Origin: Lepisosteus oculatus
Lineage: Eukaryota > Chordata > Actinopteri > Semionotiformes > Lepisosteidae
Direction: 5' to 3'
Length of the DNA: 64,000 nt
NCBI RefSeq assembly: GCF_040954835.1
Contig: NC_090723.1
Coordinates: forward strand, 3,172,001-3,236,000
In this document: piece by piece, positions 35,408 through 46,457 of the stretch
How the letters are laid out: each line of letters opens with the position of its first letter
Numbering within the stretch: the stretch's first letter is position 1
Notes under the pieces: model-generated
Database searches by the model: none
Seen by the model: the letters and a program-made list of their open reading frames with translations, nothing else
What the model was told of the DNA's origin: nothing
Program-made: the position numbers and the translations under genes

Positions 35408-38400
35408 CTACAAGCAGATACCTTTCACATGTTTGAGGAGGATTTTGTCATGTTTCTCGTATTGCAGTGATTTCCAGCTTAAAAGACTGTCGAAGGGAGC
35501 ATCTAATCCAGCATTCAATGCACTTATCTCGCAGTCAGAGAGTACAGTATCTCCCACATACACCTCTGTTATCTGGCCACTGAAAGAGTAATGGCTGCCC
35601 TTCTTTCCACTGCTAGAGGCTGGGTCTTGGCCAAGGTAAATGGATTGCATTCCATGACTGATCTCTTGCAAGCTTCCCTTTTGGTACCTGCTGTGCATCC
35701 CATTTACAAATAGCCGAACAGATCCAGTAGCTGACTCCCAGGTCACGCAAATATGTGTCCAGCCTGATGGCGGGGCAGTATCGTTGACTTTAAATGTTGT
35801 TTGCTCATTATTTAAAGACATGGCGTATTCTCCTTGATGAACCTTGTAGAGAGTAAGTACGTTGTCTTCATGGGGCGTGGAAATGGAAAACAGGAACATG
35901 TTCTTATTCTGGTCAGAGCTGTATCTCAAACAAACTGTGGTTTCTGTGAGAGCTTCATGCCTCTCTGGGATCAGTCTGACATAGAGAGGATCAGAGGCCG
36001 TAGGGAAGTAGAAAGCCCTTCCCGTCAGGTCTAGTGAAAAAACAATGTTATCAGCACAAGGGCTGTGTGGCTGAACGAACAGTTACACCTTGCAGTACTT
36101 TTGAGAGCTACTGTACAGCTTTCAGCCCGTAGGAATTCATGACAACTGATACTTTTATGCTTTCCTTTATCTCCCATTTTCACGTAGAATTGTTGGGTTA
36201 AAAGTGTGAATCGCAAAATCTAACTAGATGATACAGTTGGTATATTACTTGTGCACTTTACTTTAGGACAGTGGCATGTATTTATTCAGTACAATGCACA
36301 ATTTCCTATATGAAAATGAATTACACTGCTATTATATAGTATTATTAGATATTATATAGTAAACACTATGTTTTTAAACTGCTGCTTAATGTGTATGACA
36401 GGTTGGATGTAAAACCCATAAGGTTTCCATCTCTGAGTTTGTATTTTTGTGCTTTTCATACTACCCTTTCTTAGATATCAAATCTTAAAGAGAAAATAAA
36501 GCTGTACTGTATTTAATTTACTCACCATGATGTCCGTGATGTCTGTGTCTTGAGGAGCTATGATGCCCTGAAAGAATGCATGAGAACAGTGGGGTCTGTG
36601 ACTCGAATACAGATGAGCATAAAACAACTAAATCCCCTGACACAAACTGCTGAAACAGTGCTGCAGACATCAGTCTGTAACTTCACCATATTTTCCTAAG
36701 GACTAAGAGGTATTAAAAAAAAAACACCATGAGTGAAGTAAGCAAAAGAGAATATATTACATCTTGTGCATCCAATATCTCAGTAAGACAAAATATTGCC
36801 AATGTCTTAACACACTCATAAAGATAAGTTAGTCTCATGGGTTAAATTACCTTATTTTTACAGGATTATGTATTTCTTTTAACTTTTTTGGCAGCTGTTC
36901 TTCATGCATGCAGATCTTTGTAAACTTTGTTTACTATGTCCACAAAGATGTAAACAAATCTGTCCTGTTAGAGACTAAGGAGTTAGGTTCAGTACCATAA
37001 ACTTGTCTTCCTCTCTTGAGACTAGAGGCTTATTGATTATTACAAGACAGTCTTATTCAACACTGTCTTGAACAGCTACACAAGATAACTGAAATCCAGC
37101 TGTTAATTTTTCTCTCCCATTACACCTTTCTGATCAGAAAACAAAAACTAAAAAGCAACTCTACAAAATATGTTTCTGTGTGATATTTAGTGGTCTTACC
37201 TAAGAATTACAATAAACTATTACACCACATAGGTAATAACCAAATCTCAGTTGTAGGTCCCTTTCCAGGCCATAAAGGCCCATGGGGGAGTGGGGGGCAT
37301 GGGCCACCATTCAACTTGATTATCCAACACTGGAAGTGATGTGGTCAGCATCACTCTCCAGCCAGCCTGTTACCCCTGGTACTCATTTGGAGAGCAGGCT
37401 GAGTTGGTGACCTGGGAGCTGTCTGGAAGGAATTAGAGCTGCATCACTTGCCCCTACCTGGGATTGAACCCAGGTCCTTCCACTCTGGAGCTAGACGCCC
37501 TTGTCGTCTGAGCTACCACAGCTCCTCAGTTGTTGCTGAAGATTATGTCTTTTTCATGAGATACTTAAAATGCAATAAAGAAATTGGATCCCTCCACCAA
37601 TTCATTGTGGGAAAGCTGCTTATTCCTGGTAAGAATTGCAGAACCCTGGAGACACTCCTGGGAACGCAAGGTACTGTACAGCTGCATTCCTGCCCAGGAC
37701 CTTTTATTGGAATATTTTTTAAATGTGTCCTTACCATGTGTGGAGTGACAGTGTTCATGCAGTGCAGAGTATTTTGCAGAGAGCTCGAAATTGCTCATTT
37801 TTAATTCCAGCATTTCAACCTTGATTCTTGTATTTTCTTCTGTCAAGTCGTACAGCTGCTTTTCTAACTCTCCCTGATGGTGCAGCAGTGTTTGGTTTTC
37901 AGACTTTGCTTTGTCTAGTGCTTTAACAAGCTTGTGATTGTCATTCTTCAATTCTGCAATAATATCAGACAAGTTTGAGTTCTGGCTTTGCAATAAATCA
38001 ATAAGATATTCCTTCTCCATGATTTTACTTCCAAGGTCACTGATAGTGTCAGATAAGTAACTATTGCCATTCTTTAAATCTCTATTAGAAACACTGAGGT
38101 TAGCATTTTGTTCCATCAAGTGTTTCATGGAGTCTGTCAAATTCCTATTCTCAGACTCTAGCTCTACGTTTAAAGCAGACACATTTTTTATCTGACTTTG
38201 CAAAATCTTGTTATAGTCAGACAAGTTCTTAGTTGTGTTCTGTAACTGGGAATTGAAGTCAGACAGGTTTCTGTTCACACTGCTCAGCTTGATACTAGAG
38301 TCAGACAATTCCTTGTTTTGACTCCACAGTTTTTTGTTGGTATCTGAAAGGTTCCATTTGTCTTGTTGTAGCTGAGACTGATTCTTCAGAGATTCGTCCT

Positions 38401-40200
38401 TTTCTAATGACGTTCTTTTATCTACAAAAAAAAGGAGAACAAAATACAGTGTTCAAACTTGAAAAACCTTGGACAGAGTGGTTTACAATCATATCTACAG
38501 TATGTGTATGATTTTTTAAAATTTTGTATTGTACTCACAGAAATCACCCAGCACTATATTGGTAGCTACTAGCAGACAGCACACTGTCGTCACAAAGAAT
38601 AAAATTCGTTGATAGGAACCTAATGCACATTCGGCACTCCTTCCTGGAACTGAGAACAAAACATTCAACAAGAAAGTCCCCTGAAGAGTCTGGCAACAAC
38701 ATTAAAACTATATACTGTCTGTAGAAATCAACTGATGAATTAGAAGTTAAGAAACAGGTACATATTTCACACATTGTTGCGGAAAAATTATAATTCAATA
38801 GTAAGGTTTTGGTATATGGTGGAGAAGTCCACAGCTTTAGGGTGTTTCATAAAGATATGTTACTAAGCCCTTTTAAAATAAATGCTGTAAAAATGTGTTT
38901 AATTTTGACTGTTTTCTCCATCCTCTAATTAAGACATAAAAGGGGCTCCTGAAAGGTTAAATCAGTGAAGTCCTCTTGAATTTTTCAAGTGGAAACAGAC
39001 TAACCACTGCCGGGCCTGGGTTGGCTTTAGTCAGGCAGAGTTCTCTTGTTTTTCTGGATAACATCACCACCTGGTATCTGCTGTGACAGATACACAGCTC
39101 CTGTAATCAGATCGTATTCTACTGTAAGGCACTATTGAGCTTGAAGCATTCAAATTGTACAAATCATCCTCCTGATATCAAAAGACATAGAGCCAGCCAT
39201 CAGCAAAACTCCCATTAATCAGAGAAAATGACACCTTCCAATCTTTTGTGACCAAAATTACCTCTACGTTGCCCAGCATTGCCATCCAAGTCAGTAAGTA
39301 AAGACTTAGCTCAAATAAAGCCTGATGCACCTATTTTGGATAATAGAAACTGATCGCAAAGATACTGAATGAGGACAATCACAAACTCTACCAGTTAAAC
39401 TAACTAGGTCTGAAACATGAGAAATAAGAGTTAGGGGAGTATTATACCATCATGAAACCAACTTCTAAAAAATGCCAGCATTCACCATCCTGAGGTGCTG
39501 ATGTCCTTCTCGGCAATCAGTTGTGACACCTCACTGATCTCACAGATCTAGTAGTTCTGTTTTATAGGGCTGATAAATGCCTATGGACATGCTGTCATCA
39601 AAAGGTGTTCCACAGATCAGACATTCCAAAAATTACATTATTTATTGTTCACCTGCCACCAATTCAGAAATCATATCGAGAGAATCTTTTCCCATGCAAT
39701 AAAATTCCTCAAGGGTTTATTTTTATTTCAGTCACAAAAGTGACTTGAGGATTTGTTGAGTGATATTCCTCTAGAGAATATCATGGCATTTTTATGGGCT
39801 CTCAGAGTATGTACTGTACACATACATCTACTAAGGAACTAAAGGAAGATATCGTATGAGGTTAAAGATATTTGGTGGCAAATCAAGCGCCATTATATAC
39901 TGCACTTAAAAAATGGAAAGTTGATTAAAGACAGATTTTGATCTCTGTAGATAAAGTACACAAATGTACACAAACAGTATACAAATGGTCCTGAATTCAT
40001 CCGACAAAGATAAAATTACATCTTCAGTTTTAGTCTTAATTTAAAACTACAGGAACTATAACAAAAAGGACTCTGTGAATTTAAGATGTGGTTAACAATG
40101 CCCAAAATTTACCTCCCTCTTCTCCATCTTGGGACCCAATCCGAGAATACCCTTGAAGTGAGGGGACAAGGTCCCCAGTGTAGATAGGTCTCATTTCCAT
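35408..40200 (-). CDS. Type II membrane pentraxin with glycosylated coiled-coil stalk
   Basis: Five exons: 40200-40113, 38643-38539, 38421-37735, 36567-36526, 36030-35408. All introns are GT-AG and phase 1, giving 514 residues. Residues 1-42 are a cytoplasmic tail with Y7 and a YSRI sorting-type motif at 18-21. Residues 43-62 form a membrane helix. Residues 65-293 are a stalk of 14-residue units of the pattern NxNLSDxNxxL, with about ten N-glycosylation sequons (NLS, NLT, NVS). A hinge at 294-307 is rich in histidine (HHSSSRHRHHGHH). Residues 308-514 are a whole CRP/SAP-like pentraxin domain: DLTGRAFYFP start, C341 and C402 spaced 61 apart as in CRP, and signature HICVTWES. The calcium-site DN pair is kept (363-364); the second loop (LGQDPASSSG) looks altered. 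It is likely a cell-surface pattern-recognition protein. The architecture resembles the neuronal pentraxin receptor, but the single-exon pentraxin domain and the stalk do not. Confidence 0.85.
37245..37530 (-). repeat. tRNA-derived SINE in pentraxin intron
   Basis: On the minus strand the head reads like a tRNA: TGTGGTAGCTCAGACGAC (A box region), then GGACCTGGGTTCAATCCC (B box). A body of about 190 bases follows. It sits in the intron before the histidine-rich hinge exon. Confidence 0.7.
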
Positions 40201-40258
40201 GGTTATTGTGATGTGGGGAGAGAAAGATCTTTGTCTGGCACAGATTTCCGTGTCCCGC

Positions 40259-40265
40259 TTATATG
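40259..40265 (-). promoter_or_regulatory. TATA-like box of the membrane pentraxin gene
   Basis: CATATAAGC on the minus strand, about 60 bases before the start codon at 40200. It supports 40200-40113 as the first exon, so the coding-like exons further upstream (40375-42809) would belong to another transcript. Confidence 0.5.
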
Positions 40266-40374
40266 GGTTCTAAAGTGTAGGAAGAATGACTCTGGGACTG
40301 TTCTTGTGTATTAACCCAGGTAAAGTACAGACTCCCCCCACACACATACACACTGAATAACTTAAACAACGTTG

Positions 40375-42809
40375 TTATTGTTTGTGGTTAACATTTAGTT
40401 GATCCATTTGTGAATCCTGGACATCTACCGTAGCTCCTTCTTTTACTTCTGTTTTTTCCTCTGGCTGCTCTGAAAAGAAATTATTGATACAGACTCTTTC
40501 ACATGTTCTTTTTGAACACAATTAAAACCTTTTAAAGAATACATGTATTTGGCGTTAGTGAGAGAATATGGATGATGAATGAGTATGACTGAAAAAACAG
40601 ATAAGTAGTTTTGTTTTATTTGAACAATTCACACCTTTGAAAATGATGTAAAACTTTATAAGTAAGCCTAAGATATAACTGAGGGTACAGACAACTAGTT
40701 ACTAGTGAACAGACATTCTTGGCTCTGAGTGAAAGCAGAAGTTCTAAAAGGTTTTTTTCTGAAAGTTAGGTAGTTAGTTTACTTCCTTTTTCATCATAAA
40801 TGAGTCACAGCACCATTTATATTGGGATACAGAGTCCCTTTCTTCCAAATTGTCTCTCTGGGGTTTTTTTTGGTGCAGAATGAGCTGTTCTGTTTCAAAT
40901 CACTGCACATTTTATTATCCTCAGTATTTTTCTTTAATATGCACACTTTATTTCATTTGCAACCTAGGGTAAGAGGTTAGTTTACAAGGGTTAGGGATAG
41001 AGTCAGGGTTAGTAAATACGATATAAGTGTTGCATTAAAATGGGTGACCATTTTGGAAAACGGGCACAATGTTCATTTTGTTTTAAAAAATGAGAATGTC
41101 TTGAAACAAGGACAGGTGGATGTTATCACAAGTTCATGACCATATTTGAATGTATAAAGGTCTATTCACACTAAACACAATGGTTTGAGTTACAAGAGGT
41201 GATGATGTAACAAAATAATAGTTTTGATCAATAGATTTTACACTGGATACAATACAACATGTTGTACTGGAACAACAAAATAAAAAACAGAATTGAGCTC
41301 TGCAAATTTATTACTTGACAATTGGAGAGCTGAAGAATCAAACAAAAGTGACATTCCCAGGGGGCAGGCAGGCACAAATACAAGATTACTATCAAGAGAG
41401 TGAAATGGTCCCTTTATCACACTTCTGTTTCTTTCTGGTCTCGCTCCATGGACTGCATACTGCAGTTGAGGTTTTTATGAACAGTGTGAAATTGCTTGGT
41501 TTTGGTTGTGATGGTTTTATCATCAAGAGTGCCTTAATAGCCTTTCTTCTGTACAGATTAAAGAGATTACATTCTTAAATCTGTCTATATCTGACACACC
41601 TTTGACTTTACAGATTCTGCATACTCTTCTTTAGGCCTCCCTGAAGTAGTTTTTTACTCAGCAGGTAAAGAGACAAAACTGGACCCTGCATGGTTAAAAA
41701 AAAGCCATGAGGGTTGTCCTGTAAATGTATCTTGTATCAATCAGTTTACTTCCTTATTATTACATTTAAATATGATCCCAAGCCTAAATCCAATTTCATT
41801 GTATTACCTGTAGTCTAACAACGGCTTTATTAATGTGATGTGTTTTGCTGTCATATCTCAGTACTAAACTGATTTTTTGGGGTCTAAGCTGTATATGTCA
41901 GCATCTGAGTGTATTGAACTAATCACACTTTAGTATTTAAAACTGATTATTCTGTTTTTAAGCAACCAGGGATATAAACAAAGCACTCTTGTGTAACAAG
42001 ATATATATAGTAAGGGCCAATATACAGAAATACTGTTTATCCCTTTTAAAGGTTAGGTTTGAGCACTGGCTTGAAGAAAAATAGAAGACAATTTAGTCTT
42101 TCCATATATCATAAGTTCCTATATTAAAGCTTTGTATAATTTACTGCATAGCTGATTCTGAAAACCTCATATAATATATGTTAGTTCATTTGATTCTGGA
42201 ATATATAATCTAATCTTCAAAATACACCTCCAGTCCTTCAAAATCTTATCCAGGTACGTGAATAGTCTTAATAGACTATCTCCATAGGGTGAAATTCCCT
42301 TTAATATTTAGTTTAAATAAGTTGGTTTTAAGGGCTGTTTTTAATAACTTTCTGTGTCAGTAGTTCTCAACAGCATTAAAAGTGCTGAACACAGTGTCAT
42401 TAAAACCCAACAAATCGCATCTGGGGGCTTTTCTTGCAGCAGCTGCTGTTGAAATTTTAGAACCTTTGCAGACCTGATAACATCAGACCTGACAAACTTG
42501 ATTTGTTGGCTCTTTGTATTGAGAGGTTTATGCAATGGTTACAGCTTGCAGGTCGTGATGTTCCTTTAACTTTGAAAGGAATATTACTTGATTCATCACT
42601 ATTAGTATTAAAGGCAAAAGCTCTATTAATACTGTATCATCTGTTGCATAATAACTAGTACTAAATGTCACAATTTCTGATGAGTTGGGAGAGTATGGTT
42701 ATGACCACACTTGACATATGGCCTGGATACTCCTGGACTATGGCATATACATAATCATATATTTTATTACCTGCTTCAGGTAGATTTAAAGGAACCTTTT
42801 TCTTAAGCA
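40375..42809 (-). other. Unassigned splice-bounded coding-like exons
   Basis: Three short minus-strand stretches have good splice signals and open frames. The first, 42809-42771 (39 bases, phase 1 in and out), reads LKKKVPLNLPEA. The second, 41640-41600, reads GRPKEEYAESVKSK. The third, 40469-40375, reads EQPEEKTEVKEGA and on to a TAA. The first and third fit together directly. The second fits only if the third uses an acceptor five bases further on (40464). The lysine/glutamate-rich product, with a tyrosine in EEYAESV, could be the tail of a receptor. It may also be chance. No family recognised. Confidence 0.25.
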
Positions 42810-44039
42810 CTGAAAATAGAACAGTTTGATGGGAATATACTGGAGAACAGAATGATCTGATGAGTCCTTAGCACCATCTTTCGGAATGATTTAACTAGAC
42901 ACCTGGAAAAGCTAAGTCTGTTGTCACAGGTTACTCATACTCAGTAGATTGTGTACATGTAGATGTGGTGCAGCTCTGGGAGTGATACGTTTGTATTTAT
43001 GTTAAGAAATATTTGGCAGTTTAATTTTTGTGATGTTTGCAATATTATATAAGAATAAGATATAAGATATATCCACTCCAGACATGACAATTATAGCAAC
43101 ACAATAGGCCGCTCATGCTGTATCTGAAGTATAAAAGGACACAGAAATGTCCTTTATTTTTACAGTTAACCTCTGAGAGAACAATGATGTCTCTCTGCTC
43201 AACTCACCGGAAGGACTTTCACAATAAACGTATTTCAAAACTGATTTGTGTTGTGACTTCTTACTTGCCAACACACTACAGTTTTATCAAAGTCATACTG
43301 GACTTTCCATAAGTATTGTTTTAAATGTCTGTATAACACGATGTCTCTTTGTATGATTAAAAGTGATTGTATTATTTTTATTTTTGTATCTGATTTTAAT
43401 GGCTGCCTGTGAAATTGTGGTCATTATCATAATAGATTCAGATATTTTATTAATTGATTTACAGTTCCCTTCCACTCATTTGTTTATCTGGTAAGAACAT
43501 CAGTAACCCGTTCCCAGGTTTCACCAATCACCCCAAAAAACAACAAAATGATCAAAATACATGTACTTTTCTTACTGCATTTCCATCTGTACAACATTCT
43601 TCTCTGCTTGTGTGTTTATTTGAGAACAAAAGCAATCATTTCTATGAGACGGCACATGACCAGTTGAGTAATAAATTCAGCCATTTAGAGATGCACTGTA
43701 AATGAAAAAGAATATCTAGAAACAAAGAGCAATAGTCGAGTATGCAGTATAAAAACAGTCTTTAAACCGTGAAACATAGCGGGAAAAACTCTAACAATAA
43801 CATTTTCCAGTGGTTTTACAGATCCTGTTTATCCAGAACTACAGTACAGTACCTCCAGTGATAATGTACTGTAGGTAAACTAGTGTAGGATCATTGTTAA
43901 TCAGAGAAAGAACATCCACACCCTTAATTATACAATGAATTCAAATAAAAATTAAAGTTTTAAACCACACACAGTTGTGTGTGTAACACAAAAAAAACAA
44001 TATAATTTTACAATTGTCATTTAGGCCCCTAATCTGTTT

Positions 44040-44880
44040 CTGTTGTTGCTTATCATCTTCCTGTAGGTGTGTGATAGTCAGTCAGGTTTCTGATCTCTGC
44101 CTGTAGTTATGTGTTAATGTCAGTCAGATTCCTGATCTCTGCCTGTAGTTGTGTATTATAGTTAGTCAGTTTTCAGATCAATGCTTATAGCTGTGTATTG
44201 TAGTCCATCAGGTACTAGGTACATCAGGTACATATATTGTGTTATGTTCAGGCAGGTTTTAGATCTCACCTTGTGGTTCTATGTTATATTAGGTGAGGTT
44301 CCTGATCTAGGCTTGTAGTTGTTTATTATAGTCTATCAAGTTCAAAATCACTCCCTGTAGTTGTGTGTTAAGATCAGTCAGGTTCCTTTTGTCTCCCTGC
44401 AGTTGTGTATTATTAGTCAATCAGGTTTCTGATATTTGCGTATAGCTGTGTGTTATAGAAAAAGATAAGGGTTTAATCCATGCTGAAAGGAAAAGAGATG
44501 AAAGACCATGTTTCGGGTGTGGAGCCTTCTTCAGATGTGAATTCTCTGTTATAGTCAGTTGGGTTCCTGATCTCTGCCTGTAGATGTTTAATACGGTAAG
44601 TCAGTTTCATGATCTCTGCCTGTAGATGTTTAATACGGTAAGTCAGTTTCCTGATCTCTGCCTGTAGTTGTGTGTTATAATCAGTCAGGTGCCTGATCTC
44701 TGCCTGTAGTTGTGTGTTATAATCAGTCAGGTTCCTGTTGTCTCCCTTTAGTTTTGTGTTATAGTCAGTCAGGTTCCTGTTGTCTCCCTGTAGTTGTGTG
44801 TTATAGTCAGTCAGGTTCCTGTTGTCTCCCTGTAGTTGTGTGTTATAGTCAGTCAGGTTCCTGATCTCCAGTTTCAGCTG
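44040..44880 (-). repeat. 42-base coding tandem repeat array (14-residue stalk units)
   Basis: Tandem 42-base units; on the plus strand each reads like AGTCAGTCAGGTTCCTGTTG and so on. The 5' part (44880-44541, minus sense) is regular and in frame. The 3' part (44456-44040) is diverged, with indels. Period and content equal the stalk repeat of the pentraxin gene, so this is a coding array in partial decay. Confidence 0.8.
44457..44541. repeat. Dispersed-repeat fragment inserted in the stalk array
   Basis: About 85 bases that break the 42-base period and contain CATGTTTCGGGTGTGGAGCC followed by TTCTTCAGATGTGAA, close to a common fish repeat motif. It supplies the last residues and stop of the stalk-only frame. 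Confidence 0.5.
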
Positions 44881-46457
44881 TTCCTGCTGCAGACTGTCGT
44901 CTCTCGATGCTCTGTTATCTGACAAAAAATTTGATTAATTTGATTAATACTGCCAGAATTTTTAAAATGCTTAGAAGTGGCACTTTTTTCTACTATGTAA
45001 TTAACATGGAATTTCACCTTGGAGGATTCCTAAACTACAGTAATAAAGCACAATTGCTAACTAAAAGTAACTTAACATTTTGTAGACAAGGGGAATCCAT
45101 GGTATACTGTACATATTATATCAAAATCTTCAGTTAATGTTACAATATCCACTAGATACTGGACACATTTACAAAGAGAACGGAAAAAAACCCTAAATAA
45201 CCTTTTATAATTAGATAATTACTGTATTATATATTTTAAATATAAAATGCTGTAATGCAATTTAATAGTACATATTCACAATGTAATACAGTAATATTTT
45301 AGCAATGTTTAAAGTAATCATAATTACAAATTAATTTCCACACAAACATCTTCAGGTGTATATTTTTTGTGTTAAATTGTTTCTGGGTGTGATTGAAAAT
45401 CAATATATCATTTTATTAGGCATAATCATTGCAAATGTTTTTAAAAAATAAAATTAGTTTTTGTATTGTAAAAAATAGTCGTTTCTGCCACAATAAGTAC
45501 AGTGGTGCAAACACAAGTCCAACTACCAAATTAAAAACCAATCAGGTCTGGTTACTCCATACACTTCCGCACACAGAAATAAAAAACTGAAAAGAAGCTT
45601 TGTATCAGTAAGGAAAGAGTTCTAATTTCATCTGCCTAATGTTACACTTAACTGGTCATTTTAATAATTGCACACTTTCAGATTGTGCAATTCAGAAAAA
45701 TTTAATTATTTTTGCTGTCTGTGGTAAGTTAAAAAATACTTTTATTATGCTACATACGTAAGGGCTAGGTAAAACTCTTCCTTCAAACAAGGAAAACTAG
45801 AACCACACTTTATTAGTAATGTAACATACTGTAATAGTAACACAATAGTTACCACTTAAGTTTATTTTCACTGTGCATTATAAGGCATTCTTTACTTCAT
45901 TACAGAAAAACAACTTATTAAATTTTTATTGTAGGTTTTGAATTATACATGTCTAATATACATACTGTACCATATATTAGGAATATATTACTGACAAAAC
46001 AAGTACAGAGAAAACTTTTACACAAATACTGTCCTGATGTCATATAGCATACACCTAAAATAAAACAATACTGAAAGAATTATAGGCAACAGTTTATTAA
46101 TGTTTGAAATATACTCACATAGAACACCCAGAACTATACTGGTAATGAGCAACAGGAAGCAGAGAACTACAAAAGGGAGCAGAATCCATTGATGTAAATT
46201 TGCTGAATAATCCCAAGATTTCACTGGAGTTGAAACTGTGGCAAGAAAGAGGAATTAGTGTATAAAGTGAAGAAAGAGCTCATTATATTTTCATTTCAAT
46301 TGTATGCTGTTGTATACAATTGAAATTGAATTTTGTATTCTGGGAATATCATCCTAGGACTTAAACACTTACCCACATGTGGCCAAACTTGAGGTGGTTT
46401 GTCATTTTCCAGAACCTGCGATTTCTGAATCCATTGAGCAAAGAACTTCTGAACCAT
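44473..46457 (-). CDS. Stalk-only paralog of the membrane pentraxin (possibly decaying)
   Basis: Exons 46457-46373, 46235-46119 and 44918-44473 join in phase 1 to give 215 residues. Residues 1-44 are a short cytoplasmic tail without a tyrosine motif. A membrane helix lies at about 45-67 and ends SIVLGVL. The stalk opens YNRASRDDSLQQ and continues in 14-residue units (LQGDNRNLTDYNTQ), eight readable. The membrane and stalk-start exons parallel those of the neighbouring pentraxin gene in sequence (NIVLGDF; YKRTSLEKDESL), order and phase. The open frame ends inside an inserted repeat, and further degenerate 42-base units follow downstream. No lectin or pentraxin exon was found after it. It is either a truncated pseudogene or a gene now encoding only an anchored glycosylated stalk. 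An acceptor at about 46518 implies a 5' noncoding exon that was not located. Confidence 0.55.
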
